Assembly: GCA_963277665.1 (NCBI GenBank)
Contig: OY728121.1
Span: 957,750,097 to 957,814,096 of the forward strand
Origin: Viscum album
Taxonomy: Eukaryota > Streptophyta > Magnoliopsida > Santalales > Viscaceae
DNA length: 64,000 bases
Direction: 5' to 3'
In this document: positions 50,136-61,320 of the stretch, piece after piece
Numbering within the stretch: the stretch's first letter is position 1
Layout: each line of letters opens with the position of its first letter
Notes under the pieces: generated by a model
Databases searched by the model: none
What the model was told of the DNA's origin: nothing
The model's input: only the letters and a program-made list of their open reading frames with translations
Made by a program: the position numbers and the translations under genes

Positions 50136-50749
50136 GGGCCATTCCCAACATGTAAATAGGAAATTCAAATACATTTCCTCTCAAGGAAAAAGTAATGCAT
50201 AATAATAACGAGGCATACCGTCAGGTATCCTGTCCAAAAAACTAAACAGAGGAAAGCCCCCCAGGTGGTCCGGGATGCAAAAAGAGATCACAAACAACAT
50301 TTTAACATCAAATTTAATTACCTACACAATTCTAGGTATTTAAATACCCAGGGCCTCAGCCACACAATACCCCAACATGGGTTCGTAGCACAAAAATACA
50401 CAAAAACACACAATAGTTGGAAATTAAACACCAAGACACCTACCTTAAACACCGAAGAACGGTATACGCAAACGTCGCTTCCAGAAACACCCAAGAATGA
50501 CCTAGATATGATGTAGAGGAATTCTCATTCAAACTCAAATAACTTCCCTTTGAGGATGAATTGGAAAGAACTATGCAAGGAGAAGGGAGGGCTTACCCGT
50601 GCGGTTCCAACGTGATTGACGAAAGCAGGATCAGATTCCCGGTGCTCGATCGGTTGATCCTTGAAGGTCTGGCCATCCTCTCCCGAGCTCCCGTCCAGTT
50701 CAAAACCAATCCTATGAACAGGGTTGGCTACTGCCAATTTTAAACAAAA

Positions 50750-51058
50750 AAACAAAGTACACGACATGTACTTTTGACTACAAGACGTGTACTTCCCTCC
50801 TTGAACTGTTCCTCTGGCAGCACCACCAAACTGTTCATCATTAGACATGAGTACATGATGTGTATTCCCGACTACACGATGTGTACTGTCGCCCAACATG
50901 CAGATGCTTCCACCGCCTTACTGTTTCGTCTGCCGACTGACTACATGATGTGTAGTCGGTTTTTACACCCTTTTTTACCAACATGGGTACACACCCTGTG
51001 TACTCATCCCACACGGACAAAGTACATGGCGTGTGGAATAGTACATGGCGTGTAGTCC
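50750..51058. repeat. Palindrome cluster (TACACGGCGTGTA type) in the right LTR
   Basis: This is the counterpart of the cluster at 42,505-42,840 and lies within the first 0.4 kb of the 5' LTR as transcribed. Compared with the left LTR, several copies have lost CpGs (for example TACATGATGTGTA near 50,852 against TACATAGCGTGTA near 42,608). Confidence 0.83.
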
Positions 51059-51166
51059 CAAAATTTAGGATTTTCCCCATTTTCCTTATTTTCTAAAAAA
51101 TACTTAAGGAAAAGAGAAAAGAAGAAACTCGTACCTCAAAGGTATGAACCGGGTTCTTACATGGTA

Positions 51167-51895
51167 GTTCCTTGAACAATTTCCACTTCATAACTTATTT
51201 AAATAAATGAAGTTTAATTTTTTATTGTTGAAGAGTTAACAGATCATGCAATATAATGATAGGTTATTCCATTTTTCTCAACAAAAAGGTCATAACATGT
51301 TATAAAATAGGCATAAGTCTACCTATAGTGTGATAATACATTAATCTAACAAACTTCAGTTGGAATATAACTTATACAATCCATAAATGGATATAATTAA
51401 AATCCTTCTAAAAACTAAAAATATAATACTTTATAAGGAGGTGAAAGAAATCGATTTAACATTTGTTTCCCATATCACATTTGGTAGTTCTTGGTTATTA
51501 CATTCCAAACACATGAAAAACTTAATCATGTATTCTTTTTAAACATGATAATAACATGAATGACCATGGAACCGTAGTGAAAACAAGCATTCTATCAAAA
51601 TTAACACCTTGTACACAAAAAAAATACAAAAAATTATATATACTTAAACCATGTTATATCTATGTCCTTATATAAATCATGAGATCATTAATACTATCAA
51701 AAATCTCATTATCTACTAATCCCTTCATTATGTGCATATCATGTGTTTAAAAAAAATATTTCAACTGCTTTTCATGGTTACCAGTACCATATAATTATTT
51801 AAAACCATAATAAAACAATACATAGATATTCTAGAATTCCATAATACTATATATGAGAATCCACACCACTTTTTTTGGAATCCCAATACATAAAC
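51167..51895 (-). other. Internal region of the outer element downstream of gag, no pol seen
   Basis: This DNA resumes the outer element to the right of the nested insertion. In a complete gypsy element it should lead from gag into protease and RT, but I see no DTG, DAILGMDWL-like or RT block in any frame. The TGGTA at 51,162-51,166 is the right target copy of the nested element. Confidence 0.5.
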
Positions 51896-52760
51896 ACTTA
51901 ATCATTCCACCACATCTTTTTCAAACTCAACATCACCAATAGTGATTACATGTGACTTCCCTTTTTCTTTTTCCTTAAGAGGTTGCTTATGTTGATCATC
52001 ATTAACCCTTAGATTAGGGAATTGGTTCACATAATGACCGATTTCCTTGCACATGTAGAATTTAAGTGTTGGTGGTGTGTTCCTTGTACTTTTTTCTCTA
52101 TTTACATCACAAGAAACCATTTTACCATTTATTCAGCTCTCAAATTCTCCATAACAATCATTTCCACACACACAAAATTTATCAGTCCCCTCAAGATAGT
52201 TTCCTCCATGTGTCCTTCCACACTTTGTGCATAAATAAAATATAATCTTCTTGTGTCTGTAATTTTTATAGTTTCCTCTGAATTATATCCTTATTTTCTT
52301 ATCATATCTATGATATAGATGAGAAACAACAATCTCCCTTTTTGTGAGAAGAATACAGGGAAGGTATATACTGAAAAAAAGTTTTTAAACTCATCCCAAT
52401 CCATGGAGTCAATTTTACATTATTGCCTCATATTCTTGATAAAGTTCCACCATATATTCACATTACCTTCCATGTAATAAGTTCCTAACTTAATCTTTTC
52501 ATGTTCTATATAATACAGAATGAAAAATATATTTTCAACAGTACAAATCCATTTCTATACAAACAGTGCATCATTCATTCAACTAAAATAATGTGGATGT
52601 TCCCTTAAGAATGATTCAAGATAATGTTGTTCCCTCCTTTGGTAATTTGGCCTAGCATGATTTGTGGTCATAGAAACACGATTGTTTATTTGAGCTCCCA
52701 TAACGTTTGGTTGTTCAGGTGAAAAATCATTGCATTTCCTAGTGCATTGATCATTAACAC
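51896..52760 (-). pseudogene. Gag with zinc-binding motifs, outer element, decayed
   Basis: Near 52,230 the minus strand reads CTKCGRTHGGNYLEGTDKF, then CVCGNDCYGE, a Cys/His array typical of gypsy gag C-termini. The open stretch 52,120-51,902 then reads FYMCKEIGHYVNQF, a CCHC knuckle in which the first and last Cys are replaced by Phe, and ends with a Lys/Glu-rich tail. The N-terminal capsid part (to about 52.76 kb) is AT-rich and poorly readable. This is the only protein domain visible in the outer element. Confidence 0.68.
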
Positions 52761-53033
52761 GGTTTCATTGTGTTAAAACCATTATCTAAAACCTGAAAAG
52801 AAAAGTGTGATAGGAAAATAACATACTAGGAAAAAAACATTATCAGGGGGGTACTTTAAATCTCTAACATATTAGGTTTAATCCAAGGCTATTCATGATT
52901 GTTACCATATTTCTAAGACTTTAATCTCTAGTTAGACTTAACCTTAGGGACATCCCTATATATACCGTAGAAATATCTCTAGGGATCTCACTAAAGTTTT
53001 CACATTCTAGTATCTAAAGGTTGAGTAATCCTT

Positions 53034-53046
53034 TGCTCTGATAAAA
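53034..53046 (-). other. Primer-binding site of the outer element (tRNA-iMet type, decayed)
   Basis: The plus strand reads TGCTCTGATAAAA, matching the reverse complement of the initiator-methionine tRNA site (TGCTCTGATACCA) at 11 of 13 positions. It sits two bases from the 5' LTR start at 53,049. Confidence 0.7.
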
Positions 53047-54674
53047 AATATATAGACCCACTCTTAGAGTACATGGAAATTACATTTCTTTTTCAGAATA
53101 AATAATACATGACAAAAATAGACACAAAAAGAATGTATTAGTTTAGAGTCTTTGGAAACTCAAAACATCATCTTCTAACATGGTGAAATATCTTCAACAT
53201 ATCCCATTACGATATTACCCTTTTTTCCTAACTAAAAAAATTATTTATATCATATAGAAAAGAAAACATAAAAAGAGCGAGCTGAAACGCTCAGTATGGG
53301 TAATCATGGAGCACATAAAACAAACCACAAATATTTGAACATAAAAACATTAACATAATGTTTAAACATAAAAATGTTGTGTAATGAAATAAATCATGAA
53401 AGTACATAAGGAATAGATCATAAAAGAACATTAAGGATGATATAATAAAATTGGTAGAAAACATGGAATTGTGGAAAACTATTAATCAGATAATATTTTT
53501 TCCATAGCAGCCATTGAAATGATGCCCAAACCATCATAGTGGATGAAGTCCATTACAGAAATGGGTTTACTTGTCGTTAAATCCCTATATTACTGAATCA
53601 TATTTACATGTCATTATAGCCATGTTTATATCATTAGATTTAAATCATTACCCAATTAATTGGAGGGAGATATTGGTCCCACATATCTCATAATGAAATC
53701 ATTCAAACATGTGGAATAAAAACATAAATCATTCAACATAACTGAAGAAATAAAATGTATTTTCTTAAACATAATTCCAACATAAAAAAATCCATATAAA
53801 ATACTATTACATCATTAAAAAAGTCATGTCATAGTAATCATAGGGTTAAAAAAATAACACTATGTCATATTATATGGAAATTGTTTTTATAAAACACGTA
53901 AACTTACTTCATGAGGAAAATATCCTTTCTTTTTTAAAAAATGTATTCTTTTATCAAAATGAAGTGTAAATTTAAAAGAAAATAATTTAGGTGAATATAT
54001 AAATGGGATATTGTATATGAAGATTCATGGAAATAAGGCATAAATAAACCATAAATATCCGTTCATGTTGTATAAGTTAAAAAAACATTCTCCTCGTACT
54101 TTTGCCGGAAAAGTCAAAAAGTAAACTGTATGTTAACCAAAAAAAGGATTCCTTCCATACCACAAAGTAAAACTTAAAAATGGTTAAGAAATACTTTAAA
54201 AATATAGAGAATAATATTAAATATTTTATGGAAACATTGTTAGAAAACATGGAAATGGATGATAAATATATCCCAAATAAATACTTACATAAAAACAATC
54301 TCGGATAAAAATGAGATTGTAAAATTATCTATTACCTTAGGTCTTATTTCTTCCTTATGTGTTTGAAACTCCTATATACTGGGTTTAAACATATTATTAA
54401 CTTGTTAAAGAACCATTATAAAATTTATGATATCATATATGATTCACTCATGACTTTATATTACCGATTCATTTGTCAATTCCATATTAAAGCAACGTTT
54501 TGGGTAATAATTGTTTTATTTATCATACGGGTTTTGAATTGTTAATATTGATATTATTAATTAATTATATAAGGATTTAATTAATTAAATAATGTAAAAC
54601 ATTATATATATATCATATATAATCAGTAAATAAATATATATTATAGGTAAATTAATGAAATGGAATGCACCATT

Positions 54675-55074
54675 CATGGAGATGGTAGGTCGTACGTATG
54701 CAATAATGTTCTTTTCGTTTCCTTATTGAATTGATTGAAAGTAATTAAATGATATATATATATATAAGTATTAATATATCATATATTTCAAGATTATTTA
54801 TTATATATACTTTATAATCCTTCTTCAATGGTTAACGTGGATAATGAATCTAGTCTTTTCATGGAGACAGTAAGCCGTACATACGCACGAGCGTTGATAG
54901 TGTTCCCATAATTGTTAAATGGTATTGAAGTGGATGATGTATAATATTTCATAATTAGTATCATGTTATAATAATAGTATATATTTTTTATTTCCACCAT
55001 TATACACATCCATGTACGGTGGTGGTGAAAAATAGATTACACAACGGCGTGGCGACGACAAGTCGTACGTACAA
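54675..55074. repeat. Three CpG-rich motif copies about 190 bp apart (right LTR)
   Basis: The counterparts of the left-LTR motifs lie at 54,675, 54,860 and 55,048, again 185-188 bp apart. The CGTACGTA cores are the best preserved parts, while the connecting AT-rich DNA has drifted. Confidence 0.7.
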
Positions 55075-55417
55075 ATGCACAGTGATTTAGTTTTTCATTG
55101 GATGGGTAGAAGGTAAAATAGGGTTGTTTAATATTTATAATAAAATATCAGTAAATTAGTGATTCTTATTTTATTACTTTATAATGAAACAACTATATAA
55201 TATTAATTGGAAGAAGAAATAAATTTGAAAGAATCGGTAGAAGCGATTACCTCTTCCTTGACGTGCCACTTATAAATTTCCACTTATGGAACTAGAGTTG
55301 GTCTTTTAAGAAGACCAAAACCTCTATAATGTAACTTGGGAAGTTTAGAAGAGAAATAGGTAGGCGTAGGATGAGTTTTATTGATAAAAATGGATTTAAG
55401 TGGAGAGAGAGGTGGCA

Positions 55418-55426
55418 CCCTTTTAT
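55418..55426 (-). promoter_or_regulatory. TATA box in the 5' LTR of the outer element
   Basis: The minus strand reads TATAAAAGG, the counterpart of the box at 38,442. As part of the 5' LTR it is the likely former promoter of the outer element. Confidence 0.5.
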
Positions 55427-57456
55427 AAGAGAGGAGTATGGCACTTTAGGAAACTCTCAAAATATTAATTTATTATAAAATAAATTTCAGTTTAAAATTT
55501 TAAAAAGAAAATCATTTAATTTGAATATAAGATGATAATTTTTCGAAATCATCTCAACCAATAGGTTTTATACAAGTTTGGGTCTCAAATTTAACCATAT
55601 CTTTTCGTTTTAACCATTAGTTAACTAATTTAACTCTTACCATGTCTTCTTGTATATTTACACAATATGGTTAATATAATTACTATAAAATTTAAATAGA
55701 ACCTAATGTGGTTAATTAATGACATATATAACATTATCTAAGTCATTTGGATGAATATTATATTTTTAGGACTATTATATCATTTAATAAAAATAATATT
55801 GTTTTTAAAAACCCATTTATGTCTATTTTTATACTATTTATATCAGGACTTTTTAAAAATCCATAAAAACCTGATTATTTCTAAAAAAATTCATTAATTA
55901 AAATATAACAAGTAATAATAATCCATAAAATTATAGGATGGCATAAAATGGTTCAAATTAAATTTATTTTAATATTTATAATCTTATTTATTTAAATAAT
56001 TTATTAATAAGGTAATCTCTACATCATCATTGTGTCATGAATAAATTTATTTATTTGGTGTATAAAAATTAAAAATTAAATACCATGATGTAGGAAATAT
56101 TTTATATTTATAATTATTATTTATATATATAAATATTATTTATATAATCCTATATTAAAATAAATAAATTAAAATATATATGTTTAGGTTATAATTATAG
56201 TTACTTTAAATTAATTTTTATAAAATGTCAGTTTGACATCCAAGTAAATCGATGGGTTCCCGAAATTTACCCAAGGATTCCAATGGTCGAAAATATCACA
56301 TAAAATAGGATTAGGACATGTGTTAGTGTAGTTTAATGTTATAATATTATTTTTACCCTCATTTACTAGATTTACCCTTTAACCATGGTAAATAAAATAA
56401 TTACTGAAGATACTATGCCTAATGTCCAAAAATAAAAGGTAAATATTTAAAAAATATAAACCATATTATTCCAAATATGGAATAAATTTTCCTAAATTCA
56501 AAATTTATAATTTTCAGTTTATAATTTAAAATTAATTCTTGTTGTAAAAAAAATGGGTTTTTAAAAAGTAATAAATATAAAAATATTGACATCTGATTAT
56601 GTCCAATTTGAAAGTGAAATTACTTCCAACGACCTAAATTGGATTAAATTATAAAATATAATCTAATTACTCTTTAAAACCAATTAGAATGTAAATCTAA
56701 CTATATAAATCAATTAAATGAAAATGTAGTTTTGTATTAAAATTCATTATTTTTAAGTATTCATTATAATTTAATTTTTTTTAGAAAAAATACCAAAAAT
56801 TCAAAAAAAAAATGTAAATTTTTATGTCCCTATTCCAAATAAGATGCTTATTTTGTCAAATTTTATGTTTTAAAGTGTAAAAAACTGGATTTAAAATGGT
56901 TGTGCCATCAAAAGGCCGTGAAAATATATTTTTTGAAAAATAATTCTTTTATCCAAAAATTGATTTTGTTCTCATTTCACATTCTTGAAAATAAATAAGA
57001 TGAATTCAAATGTTATGTAAAATTCAAAATGTGGTTAATAGTATTCATAATAGCTAGTTTATATTCTATTAAATAAAAATAATTTAATAATATATCATTA
57101 TTTAGTGAAAATCAGTATCATGTACAACACTAGCTATCGAGGAATGTCGCTCTTGCCTATAACGCTAGACAAGTTAGTGTTTCATGTAGTAAAAGCTTTA
57201 TTTAGTGTTTCTTTTAATATATTCCAAACATATTTCATTTATATGTTGAAAATAATATATACTCAGTGTTGCGTGTAGTGAATTCAATCAAAAGAACTTG
57301 AGATTATGTGTAACACAAGCCAAGAATAGTGTTACATATACTGAAAGCTAACACGGTGTTGCTTATAGCCCATCCTAATCTTGGTTTAGTGTTCAAAAAA
57401 GTAATCAATGAAATTAAAAGAATCCATCTCATAAAATACTAGGGTGTTATAGATAA

Positions 57457-58270
57457 ATTCCTTGAAGCCCATGGCATCATCATCGACATAGATTTCTTCC
57501 TCCAGAGACTTCATTGGCTCAACATGATCTAAGTGTTTTGAATATTTAAATACAATATCCTTCTCTATTATATGGTTTTTATTTGAAGATGACCCTTTTC
57601 TGAAAATTGTTTATGATTAAAATGTTTCTAAGTTTTTCAGTGGTCCAGTAATCCATTTCAATATTCTCTGTGGATGAAAAATTCTTATAGAATTTATCAT
57701 GTAGGATTCTCATCTGTTACTTGACAATAGTGTAATGTTCAAATTTTTTATCGTAAATCCATATCATGCTTATAATTTTATCACCCAGATGATTAATTTT
57801 TCAACCAATTAATCTTCTCCCCTTATGATATTATAAAATTTAAATTTTTTTGTCTGCAACCATGCGTCAGTTTCCAATTTTTATCTTTTGTAGATATAAT
57901 AGAGTTTCCCCTAGATTCCATATTCTTTCATCATTATCATGAATCATGTTAACTCCTTCTATGAGAGTGACTATATTAACAAATTTTTATACTCCCCTAT
58001 CAAATTTAATATCCCTCTTGTCAAGAAAAATATAGGCTATCATCACATTGGGATGATTAACACCATTATAGGTGATATCAAAAATATATATGACATGGGT
58101 AAGAAGATATAGAACCATACTCTCTAACTATATATGGAATCCATTTTCATAAAAAATGGGGAGTCCCTAAGTTTTTATGATATTACCTGACTTGATGAAT
58201 CTCACTGATCAAAGATATTAACAATTGAATAAAAACTCATATCATTAGAAATTATATCTGGAACCATTCT
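57457..58270 (-). pseudogene. Copia gag region, relic 2, right (5') part
   Basis: This piece lies between the outer gypsy element and a primer-binding site, so it should be the 5' part of gag and the leader of copia relic 2. Joined in order with the DNA left of 36,117, it restores the normal spacing of the element. No gag motif was recognised. Sequence just inside (57,470-57,500) is acidic-coding on the minus strand but short. Confidence 0.5.
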
Positions 58271-58274
58271 AACT

Positions 58275-58288
58275 ATGCTCTAATACTA
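58275..58288 (-). other. Primer-binding site of copia relic 2 (tRNA-iMet type)
   Basis: On the minus strand the sequence TAGTATTAGAGCAT lies four bases downstream of the 5' LTR end. It differs from the initiator-methionine tRNA complement TGGTATCAGAGC at two positions, both transitions. It marks 58,293 as the inner boundary of a 5' LTR. Confidence 0.7.
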
Positions 58289-58292
58289 ATTA

Positions 58293-59958
58293 TGAGGATT
58301 TTGAGGGAGTAAACCACCATTTAGGAGGATGAGTGGAGTGAATTAGTAATATAAAAACATAAAACCCCTCAAATTATAGGGTATTCTAAACTCTTCATAA
58401 TGAGAATAGATTAAGAGGATGATGATGCGATGATGAGGGGTACACTGAGAGAGAACACACTTAGATTCAAGGGGTTTTTTACAAGTTTCACCCACCCTTA
58501 TAATTAGTTTGTTAATTATTTTAGTATTTTTTTCTTAATCCCACTACAAATGTTCAAATTTATTACTAAATGAATATGTAAATTAGAAATAGGTTAATCT
58601 TGAAATCTGAATTATAATATGTACAATGAGTGTCAAAATTGTGAATTACCATCACTTCTCACACCTTTAGTGCCTTCAAAATTTGGACTCGGTGTGTACC
58701 CTTTCCCTTTTCCTAAATATATAGTATAATACCTCACGTAATACTGAATGAATTAGTTAAATTCTCTATTTTTTATCACATATACATTTTCTAGGAGAGA
58801 AAACACCAATTTATAATCATACCCTATATTGTGGTGTGATATTACCAGCTACTCTGTAATCATAAATTTAATCTAAATGTTTTATAAGGATAGTTGCTAA
58901 ATATCTTAGGTTATATCAAAATATCATTGAATTGGTTCATTTCATGACCAGTAGACTCTAAATAAGTGTATTAATTTTTTTCATGACTAACAACTGCTGA
59001 TAGACAAATTTTAATGCAGAACATGTTCGATAACATTATTCTCCTTGAATTTCATGAACAAAAAATCCTAAAAACCTTGTCACCTTGGGTGAATCATAAA
59101 GGGGTCCCTCAAACTATCTAATGGTGTTTCTAACTTCACCATAAATTATAAAGTGAAACATTTCCCCATGGTACAAGAACACAAGGTTTAAAAAATAGAG
59201 TGGCACCTAATTATCATAGGATGGTCTTTATTATAAATCCAACACCTCAAATAACCCCTTGCGTTGAGACTACTTTATCTATAATATGGTCTATATAATT
59301 TGAAAAGTTATTAATTTATCATGTCATATTAATTCCTTGATATTGAATATTACATTTTATTAATTCATCCATAAACTTGAATAATCATAGTGAAACTAGA
59401 ACCAATTTGGAGAGATTTTTTCTCATGTTAGATTAATTTAATCATCACTTGAGATTAACTAAATTTGGTTATGTCTTAATAACTATCCTTTACTCTATAT
59501 TTTTATCATATCTAAAAAAATCCACTCCTTTTACTCATATTGATTTTCACTAAACTCCAAAGATCTTCCAGCTAATCCATGATAATTTTACCAATGAATA
59601 TAAAGTAAAATCATTACAAAATCATGAATGAATTTCATTGAGAAATAATTAATAACATTCCTCTAACAAGAAGACCGTATGATGAAATCACTATAGAACA
59701 AAATAATGACTGTAAAATAACTCCAACCCTCAATGTATGTTTAAATTTTTTTTTATAAAATATACATATATATATCATCTATAGTACACCTTATTCAATT
59801 AACTTCATGATGGTTCTTCAATATTCAGTATTCTCAAGGAGTTCTTTAGTATCACCCTTGGTATTTCTTGAAAACATAAAAATCAATATAGTATATCTTC
59901 ACAAAAATCAATCCCCAACATATAAATCATTCAGTAATGGGTAAGACATATTAACTCA
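58293..59958 (-). repeat. Single LTR shared by copia relics 2 and 3
   Basis: The LTR begins TGAGGATTTTG and ends TTAACTCA. A primer-binding site lies on its left and a polypurine tract on its right, so it is the 5' LTR of the element to the left and the 3' LTR of the element to the right. It is colinear with the LTRs at 22,349 and 29,790, though much diverged. Confidence 0.72.
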
Positions 59959-59972
59959 TCTCCCCCTTAATG
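59959..59972 (-). other. Polypurine tract of copia relic 3
   Basis: The minus strand reads CATTAAGGGGGAGA immediately before TGAGTTAATATG, the start of the shared LTR. This is the normal plus-strand primer position and the best preserved of the three copia tracts. Confidence 0.68.
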
Positions 59973-61145
59973 TATATCTTCAAAATGAGAAATAGTCCCT
60001 ATTCCTTTATAAGTAGAGATATTATTATATTGTCACCCTTTTCATAAAATAAAATTGAATAAACGAAAATAATTACCAAGAAATGTTATATGGATTATGG
60101 GAAAGAATTAAATAAAAACAATACAATTAAGTGCGGGAAGACATCATTTTTAAGAGATTTTGTTAAGATATCATTTACTTGTTCTTTTTTTGAAACATAT
60201 CCCAATAAAATATCAAAAATTCCTACTTCTTCTTAATGAAGTGATTCTTGACATCAATATTCTTTAAAAAATAATATTTCTCTAGATTCATAAAAAATAT
60301 TAATATACTTTTATTATCACACACAATCATCAATGGTTATGGAACGTAAATACTCATAGCAACTAGTAATTACTTAATATATTTTATTTTAGATGTTTCG
60401 TATAGAACCTTAACATACTTGGTTTAATTGGAGACAAGATCTGAATTTTTATACATATTGTAGTACCATGTAAGTCATATTCCTTTGATAAAGAATGAAC
60501 CTCCATAAATTTACAATATATCTCCACTAACCCATATCAAACTAAACATCTATGTCTATAAAGAAATGATAATGTATTTGTTTCATAATTTGGGAAATAA
60601 TAAAGAGTTACCTTAATGTAGCTCAAGTTTTTTTTTATACTTCCCTAATATATGAATCCTTCCAGATTATTTTGAATCATGAATAAAGGAAAAATACGAA
60701 CACGAATATTTGTATTTACATCATCAATTTGAGAAGTATTCTAGTAATCTTATGTAACGTTTTATGATCCAAACCAATTAATTATTCATCTAAATAAGCT
60801 TAGTACTAAGTGATATATGGTTCCAAACATCACATGATTCCCAAATTCTAAAATTTTGTAACAACTCATTAGACTATATTTCTTATAGGAAGAAGATAAA
60901 ATTTATTAAATTAGATACTTGAAAACCTATGAAAAATTTCAACTCAAAAATCATTGAAATATTAGAATGATTCTTTATTTAGGTAGAGAATTACACATAT
61001 GTTCCTTATTTGTTTCAATTAAAAATTATTTCATCAATATACAAAATATTAATAGAAACTTTTGTGTCTTCCCTCTAGAAAAAAATTATTTGAACCCATA
61101 TTAACTTTCTTGAACTTTTTGGTCTATAAGATATATCCCATCTTC

Positions 61146-61320
61146 ATATACCACACCTAGGGTTGTTTGTTTGAACCATTATAAATCATCATACAACTCT
61201 CACACTTGATGGAAATCACATTCATGGATAAACCCCCATAATTGTTAAATTTTTGATTCTTCCTCAATTTTACTATCGAGGAACATTCAATAAATCCCTA
61301 TTTGGTGTAATTTGTTGTTA
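61146..61320 (-). pseudogene. Copia reverse transcriptase core, relic 3
   Basis: The minus strand reads MIYNGSNKQP, a stop, VWYM, the copia YG-LKQ-P-W block in decayed form. The upstream DVK-type block at about 61,260-61,320 is barely recognisable. Position relative to LTR and protease matches relics 1 and 2. Confidence 0.65.

Larger units (their letters stand above)
40912..51161 (-). mobile_element. Inner Ty3/gypsy chromovirus (Tekay/Del-like), complete but inactive
   Basis: This 10.25-kb element has two 2.0-kb LTRs, a primer-binding site, leader, gag, protease, RT, RNase H, integrase with chromodomain-like tail and a polypurine tract, all in order on the minus strand. Target copies are TGGTC (40,907-40,911) and TGGTA (51,162-51,166), four of five matching. 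LTRs differ at about 9% of positions in a 125-bp sample near 42.3 kb. The LTR size and integrase tail suggest the Tekay/Del lineage (inference). Protease and integrase have lost catalytic residues, and gag and pol carry stops and shifts. Confidence 0.93.
49153..51161 (-). repeat. 5' LTR of the inner element
   Basis: It begins TGTAACATCCCGGATCC and ends CCGGGTTCTTACA, matching the left LTR throughout. It is followed by the TGGTA target copy. The CCCTCAGG minisatellite and the palindrome cluster are in the same relative positions as in the left LTR. Confidence 0.93.
36118..57451 (-). mobile_element. Outer Ty3/gypsy-type element with 4.4-kb LTRs, gag only (TR-GAG-like)
   Basis: Two direct repeats (36,118-40,464 and 53,049-57,451) flank a polypurine tract on the left and a primer-binding site on the right, so the element lies on the minus strand. 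Exact 5-bp target copies GATAA occur at 36,113-36,117 and 57,452-57,456. Without the nested element at 40,912-51,161 the internal region is only about 2.3 kb. It shows gag zinc-binding motifs near 52.1-52.3 kb but no protease, RT, RNase H or integrase. This fits the class of gag-only non-autonomous elements called TR-GAG, or a pol-deleted chromovirus. Confidence 0.85.
53049..57451 (-). repeat. 5' LTR of the outer element
   Basis: This LTR aligns with 36,118-40,464. Its termini have decayed to TA...TA (TATATAGAC at the left, GGGTGTTATA at the right), each a single transition from the expected TG and CA. The GATAA target copy follows directly. No gene is present. Confidence 0.88.
29790..59958 (-). 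mobile_element. Ty1/copia relic 2, minus strand, interrupted by nested gypsy elements
   Basis: This is the complete framework of the copia element: 5' LTR 59,958-58,293, primer-binding site 58,288-58,275, gag region 58,270-57,457 continuing at 36,117-34,653, protease 34,623-34,601, integrase near 34.05 kb, RT near 32.7 kb, polypurine tract 31,509-31,497 and 3' LTR 31,496-29,790. Removing the outer gypsy insertion and one GATAA leaves about 8.8 kb. The terminal LTRs are highly diverged but colinear, so this is an old insertion. Confidence 0.8.

Noticed and set aside
48197..51080. A repeated peptide with YTPC/YTSC motifs in minus-strand open frames
   Set aside because: The peptides come from translating the CGTGTA palindromes; they occur in different frames, in LTRs as well as leader, and have no domain similarity.
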